Assembly: GCA_963728895.1 (NCBI GenBank) | Contig: CAVSLM010000010.1 | Coordinates: 1 to 64,000 of the forward strand | Direction: 5' to 3' | DNA length: 64,000 nt | From: CAVSLM01 sp963728895 | Lineage (GTDB): Bacteria; Pseudomonadota; Gammaproteobacteria; JBBQDK01 | Shown here: one piece after another, positions 35,179 through 44,013 of the stretch | Numbering within the stretch: position 1 is the first letter of the stretch | How the letters are laid out: every line of letters begins with the position of its first letter | The notes under the pieces: generated by a model | The model's input: only the letters and a program-made list of their open reading frames with translations | The model's database searches: none | Told to the model about the DNA's origin: nothing | Translations under genes and position numbers: made by a program

Positions 35179-36516
35179 ATGTGGATCGGACGATTTCAGC
35201 TGCTGTTTCTGACTTCGACAATTTTTCTCAGCCTGTTGCTACCCTTTCCCGCTCGCGCCGTTCCGAGCTTCGCGCGGCAGACGGGACTGCCGTGCGCGAG
35301 CTGCCATACGGTGTTTCCGGAGTTGACGCCGTTCGGAAGACACTTCAAGGCCAACGGCTACGTCCTCACCGGTTTGCAGCAAATCGAGCAGACGAGCACC
35401 GGAACTGCGGCCGGTCTCAAGATCAACGAGATTCCTCCTCTCTCCGCGATGCTGCAGGTCGGAATTACCCATACCAACTCCAAGCAGCCCGATCAGCAGA
35501 ACGACGACATCAACTTCCCGCAGTCGGTGAGCCTGTTTTTCGCCGGCGAAGTCACGCCACACATCGGGTCGTTCATTCAGCTGACCTATGAGCAGGAGGG
35601 GGATCACTTCTTTCTGGACAACACGGACGTGCGCTATGCGAACCAGGCGCAACTGTTTGGCGGCGAGCTGATCTACGGCGCGACCCTGAACAACAGCCCG
35701 ACGGTCGAGGATATCTGGAACAGTACCCCGGCCTGGGGCTTTCCCTTTGCGGGTTCGAGCACGGCCCCGACGCCGGTCGCCGCGACTCTGATCGACGGTA
35801 CACTGGCACAGGACGTCGGAGGTCTCGGCACCTACGTCTTGTGGAACGACCATCTGTACGCCGGAGTTACCCTCTACCGCTCGGCACATGTCGGGGAGCC
35901 CGCTCCAACGAGCGCGAGCAGTCAGACCATCGACAAGGTGGCGCCCTACTGGCGTTTGGCCTGGCAGCAGAACTTCGGTCGAAACTATCTGGAGATTGGC
36001 ACCTACGGACTTTATGCCGAGCTCTTCCCGGAAGGCATTTCAGGTGCGACCGACAAGTACACCGACAACGCACTGGACATGCAGTACGAGCTTGGCCTGG
36101 GCTCCGGAGACGTCTTGTCCGCGCATGCGACCTACATACACGAGCGGCAGAACCTCGACGCCAGCTTCGTCGCCGGTGCGGCGGCGAACGCAAGCAACGA
36201 CTTGAACACCGTCCGCCTGGACGGCATCTATCATTTCGGTTCGAGTGCAGAGTTCGCTCTGGGGTATTTCACCACCCACGGCGACAGCGATGCCGGACTG
36301 TACGCCCCGGATCCGGTCGACGGCAGCGCCTCGGGAAGCCCGAACAGTCGCGGATGGCTGGCGCAGGCGAGCTACCTGCCCTGGCAAAACACCAAGCTCA
36401 CCCTTCAATATGTGGGCTACAGCAAGTTCAACGGAGGGGGATCCGATTATGACGGCTTTGGCCGGTCTGCGTCGGACAACAATACCCTGTTCCTGCAGGC
36501 ATGGCTCGTCTGGTGA
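35179..36516 (+). CDS. Cyc2-like outer-membrane porin-cytochrome c fusion
   Basis: A 445-residue exported protein. A signal peptide (LLFLTSTIFLSLLLPFPARA, cut near 27) is followed at once by one haem motif CASCH (39-43) inside FARQTGLPCASCHTVFPELTPFGRHFKANGY. About 390 residues of alternating amphipathic strands then end in aromatic-terminated LFLQAWLVW, the mark of an outer-membrane beta-barrel. This layout, with one haem domain plugged onto a porin, is that of Cyc2, the outer-membrane iron oxidase of acidophilic and neutrophilic iron oxidisers. The family also has members of unknown role, so iron oxidation is not proven. The BamE-domain gene overlaps its 3' end. Confidence 0.8.
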   Translation: MWIGRFQLLFLTSTIFLSLLLPFPARAVPSFARQTGLPCASCHTVFPELTPFGRHFKANGYVLTGLQQIEQTSTGTAAGLKINEIPPLSAMLQVGITHTNSKQPDQQNDDINFPQSVSLFFAGEVTPHIGSFIQLTYEQEGDHFFLDNTDVRYANQAQLFGGELIYGATLNNSPTVEDIWNSTPAWGFPFAGSSTAPTPVAATLIDGTLAQDVGGLGTYVLWNDHLYAGVTLYRSAHVGEPAPTSASSQTIDKVAPYWRLAWQQNFGRNYLEIGTYGLYAELFPEGISGATDKYTDNALDMQYELGLGSGDVLSAHATYIHERQNLDASFVAGAAANASNDLNTVRLDGIYHFGSSAEFALGYFTTHGDSDAGLYAPDPVDGSASGSPNSRGWLAQASYLPWQNTKLTLQYVGYSKFNGGGSDYDGFGRSASDNNTLFLQAWLVW

Positions 36517-37076
36517 AAGCCAGTCCGGCATGGCGGCCGCGAGAACTGCGCGCAGTTCTCGTTGCGGCGGCAAGTCTCACGCTGCTGTTGTGCCCGGCAG
36601 TGCGTGGTGCGCCGCCGGCAACGGACCCGCTGGCCGAACAGGTGCAGCGACTGACCCGGCAGGTGCAGGCGCTGGAGGCGCGGGTCCGGGCCCTCGAAGC
36701 GCAACGCCGTGCGCAGCAGAGTCCGGCGCCCTACTCGTCAAAGGCGCCGGGGGCTGCTCATGATGGCCGAGAGGATGCGGTCCCGACGGCAGGCGAGGCC
36801 CGGCAGCCCGGCGGGGACGCGCCCGTGGCGGTAGCTCCTGCGGCGGCTGAGCCGTCCACCGCCGGTGCCGATGTCCGCGAGCACTGGCGCGAAATTCGAT
36901 CCGGCATGAGCATGGATCAGGTGCGCGCAACGCTCGGAAACCCGTCGCACAAGCTGCTGATCGACGGTAAGCAGGTCTGGCGCTACTCGTACCCGAACGT
37001 GGGCAGCGGCTCGGTGCTGTTCGACAGTGGTGGACATGCGGCTGGCTGGCAGCAGCCGCCGCGCGGCTGGTGGTAA
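36501..37076 (+). CDS. Exported protein with coiled coil and BamE/SmpA-like domain
   Basis: A 191-residue protein with a signal or anchor segment (LRAVLVAAASLTLLLCPAVRGA), a short coiled coil (LAEQVQRLTRQVQALEARVRALEAQ, about 45-69), a low-complexity linker and a C-terminal domain. That domain's pattern, WREIRSGMSMDQVRATLGNPS with KQVWRYSYPNVGSGSVLFD, is that of BamE/SmpA folds. LLLCPAV lacks a proper lipobox, so lipidation is doubtful. The ATG lies 16 bp inside the porin-cytochrome gene, implying coupled translation. It could help assemble or dock that barrel; this is inference. Confidence 0.78.
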   Translation: MARLVKASPAWRPRELRAVLVAAASLTLLLCPAVRGAPPATDPLAEQVQRLTRQVQALEARVRALEAQRRAQQSPAPYSSKAPGAAHDGREDAVPTAGEARQPGGDAPVAVAPAAAEPSTAGADVREHWREIRSGMSMDQVRATLGNPSHKLLIDGKQVWRYSYPNVGSGSVLFDSGGHAAGWQQPPRGWW

Positions 37077-37091
37077 GAGCACACCGGCCAC

Positions 37092-39098
37092 TCACCCCTT
37101 GCCCAGCAGTCCGCGCAGGTTGGCCAGGTGCGCCTGGCCACGCTCCATGCGCTGCTGCGGATCGGCCGCGGTTTCTGCGCCTTCCCAAACCAGGTCATCG
37201 GCGGGCAGCTCGGCGAGGAAGCGGCTGGGCTCGCAGGCGACGCGCTCGCCGTAGCGTTTCCGATGGGTGGTCAGGGTGAAAGTCAGGGTGCGGCGCGCGC
37301 GCGTGATGCCCACATAGGCGAGACGGCGCTCTTCCTCCAGCGAATTCTGCTCCATGCTGCTGCGATGCGGTAGCAGTTCCTCCTCCATGCCGACGATGAA
37401 CACGTGGTCGAACTCCAGGCCCTTCGCGGCATGCAGTGTCATGAGGTGCACGGCGTTGCCGCCCGCCTCGTCATCGCGGTTCAAAATATCCATCAGGCTC
37501 ATGTGCGCCACCAGGTCCGACAGTGAGCCGCCGGTCTGCTCGCGCTCGGTGAGACGCTGCATCCAGCCGAGCAGCTCCTGGACGTTGTCCATGCGCCGCT
37601 CGGCCGCGGCTTCCTCACAGGTATCGCGGAGCCATCCCGCATAGTCGATCTGGTGCAGCAGCGTGCGCACCGCTGCCAGCGGGTCGCCGCGCGCGGCGCG
37701 GTCGGCAAGGTCCACGATCTGCCCGGCAAAGGCACGCAGCCGCTCCAGCGCCCGTGTGCCCAGGCGGGTTTCCAGCCCAAGCTCGAAGCTGGCCGCAAGC
37801 AGGCTGATGGCGCGTTCCGATGCGTAGTGGGCGAGCTTCTCCAGGGTTGCCGCGCCGATTTCGCGCCGCGGCGTGTTGACGATGCGCAGGAACGCCGCGT
37901 CGTTGTCGGGGTTCACCAGCAGGCGCAGGTAGGCCATGAGATCCTTGATCTCTCCGTACTCGAAGAACGAGGTGCCGCCGCTCAGGTGATAGGGAATGTC
38001 GTGCTCGCGCAGCACACGCTCGAATGGTCGCGACTGATGATTGCCGCGGTAGAGGATGGCGTGGTCGCGGTACTCGGTACGATGCTTGAAGCGCTGGTGC
38101 AGCAGGGCGGAGACCACGCGCTCGGCCTCGTGCTCGGCATCGCGGCAGTGCAGCACACGCAACGGATCGCCGGACCCCAGCTCGCTCCACAGCCGCTTCT
38201 CGAAGACGTGCGGATTGTTGGCAATCAGCTGGTTGGCCGCCTTCAGAATGCAGCCGGTGGAGCGGTAGTTCTGCTCCAGCTTGATCACCCGCAGGCGCGG
38301 AAAGTCATCGCGCAGCCGGCGCAGGTTCTCCGGACGCGCGCCGCGCCAGGCGTACACGGACTGGTCGTCGTCACCCACCACGGTGAGCGCCGCGCGTGCG
38401 CCGGACAGCAGCTTCACCAGCTCGTACTGCGCGGCATTGGTGTCCTGATACTCGTCAACCAGCAGATAGCGGATGCGGTTCTGCCAGTGCTCGCGGGCAT
38501 CCGCATGCGCCTGCAGCAACTGCACCGGACGGGCGATGAGGTCGTCGAAGTCGACGGCGTTGTAGGCGGCGAGCTGGCGCTCGTAGGCGCCATACAGGCG
38601 CGCGGCCGCGGCCTCCAGCTCGTCCGCAGCCTGCGCCAGCGCCGCAGCCGGACTGATCAGCGCCGACTTCCAGTGCGAGATGCGCGCGAGCAGCGCCTGT
38701 TCCTGGGCGCCGTCGCCGCCGTGCTCGCGGCGCAGCAACTCGCGGACCACGCCGGCCGCGTCGGCCGCATCGAAGATCGAAAAGCCGGGTTTGTAGCCAA
38801 GGCGCGCAGGATCGCGCTTCACCATGGTGAGCCCCAGGGTGTGAAAGGTGCACACTGTCAACCCGCGCCCGTCACGGCCCGCCAGCAGGCCCGCGGCGCG
38901 CACCTTCATCTCGCGCGCGGCCTTGTTGGTGAAGGTGACGGCGGCGATGTTGCGCGCGCCGATGCCGCAGTCGCGAATCAGATAGGCGATCTTGTGGACA
39001 ACGACCCGGGTCTTGCCGCTGCCGGCGCCGGCCAGGACCAGCAGGGGACCGTCGATGTAGCGCATCGCCGCGCGTTGCGGGCCGTTCAGGTCGGACAT
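37092..39098 (-). CDS. rep: ATP-dependent DNA helicase Rep
   Basis: A 668-residue superfamily 1A 3'-5' helicase that clears proteins ahead of replication forks. Walker A AGAGSGKT is at 23-30. Motif Ia is VTFTNKAAREM, motif II DEYQDTN, motif III GDDDQSVYAWRGA, motif IV-V LMTLHAAKGLEFDHVFIVGMEEE and motif VI YVGITRARRTL. The FNAAQR-type Q motif appears as LNGPQRAAM. The length and the C-terminal end without a UvrD-type tail favour Rep over UvrD/PcrA. It ends 15 bp from the convergent BamE-domain gene. Confidence 0.95.
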   Translation of the reverse strand: MSDLNGPQRAAMRYIDGPLLVLAGAGSGKTRVVVHKIAYLIRDCGIGARNIAAVTFTNKAAREMKVRAAGLLAGRDGRGLTVCTFHTLGLTMVKRDPARLGYKPGFSIFDAADAAGVVRELLRREHGGDGAQEQALLARISHWKSALISPAAALAQAADELEAAAARLYGAYERQLAAYNAVDFDDLIARPVQLLQAHADAREHWQNRIRYLLVDEYQDTNAAQYELVKLLSGARAALTVVGDDDQSVYAWRGARPENLRRLRDDFPRLRVIKLEQNYRSTGCILKAANQLIANNPHVFEKRLWSELGSGDPLRVLHCRDAEHEAERVVSALLHQRFKHRTEYRDHAILYRGNHQSRPFERVLREHDIPYHLSGGTSFFEYGEIKDLMAYLRLLVNPDNDAAFLRIVNTPRREIGAATLEKLAHYASERAISLLAASFELGLETRLGTRALERLRAFAGQIVDLADRAARGDPLAAVRTLLHQIDYAGWLRDTCEEAAAERRMDNVQELLGWMQRLTEREQTGGSLSDLVAHMSLMDILNRDDEAGGNAVHLMTLHAAKGLEFDHVFIVGMEEELLPHRSSMEQNSLEEERRLAYVGITRARRTLTFTLTTHRKRYGERVACEPSRFLAELPADDLVWEGAETAADPQQRMERGQAHLANLRGLLGKG

Positions 39099-39168
39099 GG
39101 TGCTGCGCGTTCAGGCGGAGCGGCGGCATGCGGCAGGGCCGCCGATGGAGACCATGCCTGCGACTGCA

Positions 39169-40215
39169 TCAGCGCGCGCGATCGTTCGCGAGTTGTGCGC
39201 GGTGATAGAGCTCCGGTTGCGGCTCCATGAAATAGCCCAGGCAGTCCTGGCGGATGGCGCGGGTGTTCAGCGTGAGCATGGAAGGCATGACGCGCGCGTT
39301 GGTACGGATCTCGCCGTCCTCCACCCGGAGGTAGCGCTCGCCGACATCGCGCCCGCGCTCGTCCATGACCTCCAGGCGTGCCGCGCTGCCCGGGCGTACC
39401 CAACCGAGGGTGGTGTCCACGGGCAGCTCACGGAAGTTGAGATGGTCGAGGTCGTCCACCAGCCGGATGTCGACGTCCTCGCCGTCGAAGCCGAAGCTGG
39501 CATCCTCGGGTACCTTGAGCACGGCGACGGTGTGGTAAAGCTCGATGTCGTGGGGCGGAACCGGATGTGTGGGGATCTCCGCCAAGTTGAGGCAGGCACG
39601 CATATAGTCGAGGGCATGCGCCATCCCATGGACCTGGCCGGGTTGACCACACTCCACGGTGACCGCCGGACAGAAATCGGAAAACGGCTCGGCCTGCACG
39701 CCCTCGGGGCGACGGAAGTAGACCACGGTGCGGCTGAAAAGCGTCGCCAGGTGAAAGAACCGGTGATCCAGGCGGCGCAGACACGCGTAATGGGGATTGA
39801 GGCCGGTGTTGTTGTGTATGTCGAGGCTCGCGAACACGCCGCGCGCGCGCATGATGTCGGTGACCTGGCGCGTCATGGCCCGTTCCGGGCGTTCGGCGCT
39901 GCCGGGCAGGTCGGTCCAGATTCGGTTGTAATCGGGCTGGTCTTCGAGAAAACGCTGCCGCAGGCGCGCCGCCGCGATGTTGCCGATGAAAATGGAAAGC
40001 GCACGCGGCAGCTCCCGGTGCTGGTGCTCGCGCAGCAGCTCGCGCAGCGCGAGCCAGCTGGTGTCCTCGTTGCCGTGCAGCAGTATGGAGAAGAACAAGG
40101 ACTCCGGCCGGCGGCCCGGCAGGTGCATCAGCGTCGGGCCCGGCAGCATCTCGTGCAGTTGGTGGGCTTCGCGCTCCAGCAGACCTGCGGGCAGGGTCTC
40201 AATGATGTGCAGCAT
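39169..40215 (-). CDS. Succinylglutamate desuccinylase/aspartoacylase family zinc hydrolase
   Basis: A 348-residue M14-type carboxypeptidase-fold enzyme. Zinc ligands are visible as HGNED (His-x-x-Glu) near residue 48 and the downstream His in FASLDIHNNTGLNPHY. The catalytic Glu is in AVTVECGQPGQ. The C-terminal beta domain (LPVDTTLGWVRPGSAARLEV) resembles aspartoacylase tails. It follows the GCS2-type ligase gene by 7 bp, so the pair is co-transcribed. The ligase may make, and this enzyme may cleave, an amide or peptide-like product; the substrate is unknown. ATG 40215 is preferred over in-frame ATG 40239, which lies inside the ligase gene. Confidence 0.85.
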   Translation of the reverse strand: MLHIIETLPAGLLEREAHQLHEMLPGPTLMHLPGRRPESLFFSILLHGNEDTSWLALRELLREHQHRELPRALSIFIGNIAAARLRQRFLEDQPDYNRIWTDLPGSAERPERAMTRQVTDIMRARGVFASLDIHNNTGLNPHYACLRRLDHRFFHLATLFSRTVVYFRRPEGVQAEPFSDFCPAVTVECGQPGQVHGMAHALDYMRACLNLAEIPTHPVPPHDIELYHTVAVLKVPEDASFGFDGEDVDIRLVDDLDHLNFRELPVDTTLGWVRPGSAARLEVMDERGRDVGERYLRVEDGEIRTNARVMPSMLTLNTRAIRQDCLGYFMEPQPELYHRAQLANDRAR

Positions 40216-40222
40216 CCGCGAA

Positions 40223-41647
40223 TCACATCCTCCACTCATGTACCGGCGTTCCACTGCGCTGGCGCTCGCGATAGGCGCAGGTGAGCGCCTGCATGTCGCG
40301 CCCGTGGCGATGGGCGTAGCCACGTTGCCATGCGGCACCGTTGCGCCCGGTGCGCAACCGCCCTTCGATCACCCCTAGATAGAGATCGATGTCTTCCGGG
40401 GCGATCTCCAGACGTTGCAGTCCGGCGCGCGCCAGCGGCAACAGCCGCTCGAGCAGCAGCGTCCGGATCGGGCCGCTGCTGCCGTCGAGCCAGGTGATGG
40501 CAGCATTCAACCCCTGGCGCGCGGCCGCGTAGAAGTTGGCGCGCGCCTGCGCGAACGGCAGGCACGACTCGGGTGGCTCCCGCGCCTCGCTCAGTGCGTG
40601 CACCAGCCCGAAGAACAATGCGGCGTTGGCGATGGTGTCGATGAGGCTGGGGCCGGCCGGAACCACACGATGCTCGATGCGCAGGTGCGGCGTGCCGTCC
40701 GTCTCGAATCCCACCAACGGGCGGTTCCAGCGCCATATGGTACCGTTGTGCAGGCGCAGATGGCAGAGCCGGTCGGCTGGCTCGTCGTTGACGGTGGGTA
40801 GCAGGATGTCGAAATCGCTGCAGTTCTCGTCGAAGCATTCCATGAGCGTGCGCTCTGCGTAGCCCTTGCCGAAACTTACCCGGCTGTTGGGGGCATCGGA
40901 CCGTGCCGACACCGCCACCGCCTGCTGGAACAAGGGAATGCGCGTCTCGTCCCAGAGCTCGCGACCGAACAGGAACGGCGAATTGGCGCTCACCGCGACC
41001 ATGGGCGCGCACAGGACCTGCGCGGCGTTGAACACCCGCACCGAGCGCGGCAGCGACACCTCCAGGTGGATCTGGAACGAGGTGGCGGCCGACTCCAGCA
41101 TCACGTCGCGGTGCGTGGTATGCAGATGGTCGACGCCGCGAATGTCGAGCTGGATCGGTCGCGCGCCGCGCAGGCGCAGGATCTGTTCGTTCAGGGCGCG
41201 GTAGCGGGCGAGGCTCGACATGTTGGCGACGGTGAGCTCGGCTTCGCGTACCGTGGGCAGGATGCCGATCACCAGCAGCTCGGCGCCGATCTCCGCCGCC
41301 TCGCGGTTGCAGTGCGCCCAGGTGCGGCCGAAGTCCGCCTGCAGGGCCTGCAGCATGTCCGCGTGCACCGCGAGCGGCGGGGTGTTGATCTCCACGTTGA
41401 ACTGCGCGAGCTCGGGCACCACCAGGGGGTTCGCGACCCGCGCGAGAAACGCCTCGTTTACCGGTGCCGGATGGGCCTCGTGATCGACCAGCCAGGCTTC
41501 CACCTCGAAACCTCCGATCGGCGGGCCATCGCGAAATGCCCGTGCGCCGAACCAGCCGCGCAGCACCTCCGTCTCCGCCAGCAGGCGGGCGCGGTACTCC
41601 ACGAAGTCCCGCGCCGTGAAATGACTGCTGGCGATCTCCTGTCCCAT
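40223..41647 (-). CDS. Glutamate-cysteine ligase family (GCS2-type) protein
   Basis: A 474-residue carboxylate-amine ligase of the GCS2/YbdK-like class. Family marks include GGFEVEAWLVD at the N-terminus (metal-binding Glu), QFNVEINTPPLA, HLHTTHRDVMLESAATSFQIHLEV, VSANSPFLFGRELWDETRIPLFQQ and HLRIEHRVVPAGPSLIDTIAN. These correspond to the glutamate-, ATP- and Mg-binding strands of glutamate-cysteine ligases. It differs from classical GshA, and no gshB is nearby, so glutathione synthesis is not implied. It is paired with a zinc amidohydrolase/desuccinylase-type gene downstream. Product unknown. Confidence 0.84.
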   Translation of the reverse strand: MGQEIASSHFTARDFVEYRARLLAETEVLRGWFGARAFRDGPPIGGFEVEAWLVDHEAHPAPVNEAFLARVANPLVVPELAQFNVEINTPPLAVHADMLQALQADFGRTWAHCNREAAEIGAELLVIGILPTVREAELTVANMSSLARYRALNEQILRLRGARPIQLDIRGVDHLHTTHRDVMLESAATSFQIHLEVSLPRSVRVFNAAQVLCAPMVAVSANSPFLFGRELWDETRIPLFQQAVAVSARSDAPNSRVSFGKGYAERTLMECFDENCSDFDILLPTVNDEPADRLCHLRLHNGTIWRWNRPLVGFETDGTPHLRIEHRVVPAGPSLIDTIANAALFFGLVHALSEAREPPESCLPFAQARANFYAAARQGLNAAITWLDGSSGPIRTLLLERLLPLARAGLQRLEIAPEDIDLYLGVIEGRLRTGRNGAAWQRGYAHRHGRDMQALTCAYRERQRSGTPVHEWRM

Positions 41648-41927
41648 GGATGATGTCCGCCGCTCCCTTCGCTCGATGTCACACCTTTGAGTCTGTGCGC
41701 CGCCGCAGGCGCCGTCAATCGTGCGCGGCTAAGCGCAGATCCGGGCGCGCTGCCATGCACGGGCGCCCCCCGCCCCTGGCAACCGACCGCGCGTGAGCGA
41801 GGTGCAGTGTACGGGTGGCACGATCTGGCCGGGACCGCCGCGATGTGCCGCCACCTGGAGGACGCGGTTTCTCCGCAGGGTGCCGGTGCTCGATGTCCGC
41901 ACGGTGGGCGGTTCGCGTGTGGTCGCT

Positions 41928-43436
41928 CTACCCCGTGCTGCGGTCCAGGCGCCGGTAGGAAAGGGCTTCGCTGAGATGGCTCGCGTCGATGTGCGCGGCG
42001 CCCTCCAGGTCGGCGATGGTGCGGGCCACCTTCAGCACGCGGTGGTAGGCGCGGGCCGAGAGTCCCAGGCGTTCCATGGCGCGCTCCAGGAGCTGTTGCT
42101 CGGGCGCAGCGAGACTGCAGTGCTGTTCGATCTCGCGATTGTTCATGGCGCAGGCGGGTCTGCCGCAGCGCTCGAGCTGTCGCTCGCGCGCCGCCATGAC
42201 GCGCCGCTGCACGATGTGACTCGCCTCCCCCGGCGCACCCTGCGCGCCCAGTTCGCGCCGTCCCACCCGTGGTACTTCGACGTGCAGGTCGATGCGATCG
42301 AGCAGCGGTCCGGAAACCCGCGCTCGATAGCGCTGCACCTGTTCGAGCGTGCAGCGGCAGCGTCCCGAGGACTCGCCGAGATAGCCGCAGGGGCAGGGAT
42401 TCATGGCCGCAACGAGCTGGATGCGCGCCGGAAACTCCGCCTGGCGCGCGGCCCGCGAGATGACGATGTGCCCCGACTCCAGCGGCTCGCGCAGTACCTC
42501 CAGCACGCGCCGGTCGAACTCCGGCAGCTCGTCCAGGAAAAGCACGCCGTTGTGCGCCAGAGAGACCTCACCGGGGCGCGGGTGTGAGCCTCCGCCCACC
42601 AGTGCCACGCCGGAGGCGGTGTGGTGCGGAGCGCGGAACGGCCGGCTGCACCAGCGCGCCGGCGCGAAGCCCGCCTCGCTGATGGACAGCACGGCTGCAC
42701 TTTCCAGTGCTTCAGCCTCGGTCATGGGCGGAAGGATTCCCGGCAGGCGGCTCGCCAGCATGGTCTTGCCGGAGCCGGGCGGTCCGATCATGAGCAGGCT
42801 GTGGGCACCGGCGGCCGCCACTTCCATGGCGCGTCGCGCCTGGTGCTGCCCGCGCACGTCGGAAAGGTCGGGGGTTGCGTCGGCGCGGACTGCGGCCACC
42901 TGGGCGACGCGTGGCGCGAGAGGGCGAGAGCCGTCGAGATGGGCGCAGACCTCGAGCAGATGCGTCGCACCGATCACCTCGGCCCGGCTGGCGAGGGCGG
43001 CCTCGTCGGCATTTTCGTCGGCGACGATGAGGGCGCGCCGGGCGGCGGCGGCGCCGAGCGCGACCGGAAGGGCGCCACGCCCGCCACGCAGTGCACCGCT
43101 CAGTGCCAGCTCGCCGATGCATTCATACCCGGCGAGTCGGCGCGCGGGCAGCTGCCCGGAGGCAGCGAGGATGCCGAGTGCGATGGGCAGGTCATAGCGC
43201 CCGCCCTCCTTGGGCAGCTCAGCGGGCGCGAGGTTGATGGTGATGCGCCGCATCGGGAACTCGAAGCGGCTGTTGAGCAGCGCCGCGCGCACCCGGTCCT
43301 TGCTTTCTTTGACCGCGGTCTCCGCCAGGCCGACGATGGTGAGACTGGGCAGGCCGTTCGAAAGGTGCACTTCCACGGTGACCAGTGGCGCATCGATGCC
43401 GCTCTGGGCGCGACTGTAGACCACGGCGAGTGACAT
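41928..43436 (-). CDS. comM: YifB/ComM family Mg-chelatase-like AAA+ ATPase
   Basis: A 502-residue protein. ComM is a hexameric branch-migration helicase that promotes integration of transformed DNA. It has an N-terminal Lon-protease-like fold without protease function (YSRAQSGIDAPLVTVEVHLSNGLPSLTIVGL), a central AAA+ module with Walker A GPPGSGKTMLASRLPG and Walker B GVLFLDELPEF, and the C-terminal ChlI-like lid. The zinc-type Cys motif NPCPCGYLGESSGRCRC is present. It suggests the organism belongs to a lineage with natural transformation, without proving competence. A 280-bp gap separates it from the ligase gene. Confidence 0.94.
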   Translation of the reverse strand: MSLAVVYSRAQSGIDAPLVTVEVHLSNGLPSLTIVGLAETAVKESKDRVRAALLNSRFEFPMRRITINLAPAELPKEGGRYDLPIALGILAASGQLPARRLAGYECIGELALSGALRGGRGALPVALGAAAARRALIVADENADEAALASRAEVIGATHLLEVCAHLDGSRPLAPRVAQVAAVRADATPDLSDVRGQHQARRAMEVAAAGAHSLLMIGPPGSGKTMLASRLPGILPPMTEAEALESAAVLSISEAGFAPARWCSRPFRAPHHTASGVALVGGGSHPRPGEVSLAHNGVLFLDELPEFDRRVLEVLREPLESGHIVISRAARQAEFPARIQLVAAMNPCPCGYLGESSGRCRCTLEQVQRYRARVSGPLLDRIDLHVEVPRVGRRELGAQGAPGEASHIVQRRVMAARERQLERCGRPACAMNNREIEQHCSLAAPEQQLLERAMERLGLSARAYHRVLKVARTIADLEGAAHIDASHLSEALSYRRLDRSTG

Positions 43437-43563
43437 GGCTTCCCTTCCCTGGGATGCGGCAGATTGCGGTGCGGTGCGGCCTCACTGTTAGTCTTGCACG
43501 GGCGGCATCAGCTTAACCTGTGCCGGGACGAACGCAAGCGACCGTTTGGCCCCGATTTCCGGG

Positions 43564-43833
43564 CTACTCTCGCGGTTCGGATTGAGCCTTGGGTCGGGCG
43601 CGCTGTTCGAGCCGTGCCACCTGCGCCTCCAACTCCTCCAGCTTGGCGCGGGTTCGTGCCAGGACGGCGATCTGCACGTCGAATTCCTCGCGCGTCACCA
43701 GATTGAGGCGGGCCAGGGCGCTTTGCAGCGTGGCGCGGAAATTCTTTTCCAGGTCCAGTTGCAGCTCGCGCAGCCCGGCCGGAACGGCTTCGGACAGGCG
43801 CCGCGCCAGATCATCGAGCACTTTGGGATCCAT
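43564..43833 (-). CDS. ubiK: Ubiquinone biosynthesis accessory factor UbiK
   Basis: An 89-residue BMFP-domain protein (YqiC family) that supports the aerobic Ubi enzyme complex. The N-terminus MDPKVLDDLARRLSEAVP and the amphipathic helix (LRELQLDLEKNFRATLQSAL) precede a C-terminal coiled coil (VLARTRAKLEELEAQVARLE) typical of the trimer-forming family. It is divergent from the nitrogen operon, the same relation seen in Pseudomonas (ubiK facing glnK-amtB). Confidence 0.92.
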   Translation of the reverse strand: MDPKVLDDLARRLSEAVPAGLRELQLDLEKNFRATLQSALARLNLVTREEFDVQIAVLARTRAKLEELEAQVARLEQRARPKAQSEPRE

Positions 43834-43903
43834 CGCTGTGCGTCCTCACGATTGGGAGCGGGAGAGTATAAGCCCGCATCACGGGAGGGTGCCCGACGGC
43901 AAT

Positions 43904-43920
43904 CGCACCGATTCGGTGCA
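43904..43920 (+). promoter_or_regulatory. NtrC (NRI) enhancer site
   Basis: CGCACCGATTCGGTGCA contains the inverted half-sites GCACC and GGTGC separated by five bases, a near-exact match to the NtrC consensus TGCACY-N5-GGTGCA. It lies about 110-125 bp upstream of the sigma-54 promoter, the usual enhancer distance. Confidence 0.75.
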
Positions 43921-43980
43921 ACGCCTGTAAACGGCGTCACAAATGGTGCGGCCCGCCATCTGCAGAATTGCTTATGTTCC

Positions 43981-43994
43981 AACAACGCGTTGTT
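43981..43994. promoter_or_regulatory. Perfect 14-bp palindrome between the NtrC site and the promoter
   Basis: AACAACGCGTTGTT is its own reverse complement. It lies between the NtrC site and the sigma-54 promoter, where a second regulator or DNA-bending protein could bind. No matching known consensus is recognised. Confidence 0.4.
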
Positions 43995-44013
43995 TGTACG
44001 TGGGATAACGCGG

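Noticed and set aside
40223..41647. Calling the GCS2-type gene gshA
   Set aside because: It belongs to a broader ligase family, lacks a gshB neighbour and is paired with a zinc hydrolase, so glutathione synthesis is not supported.
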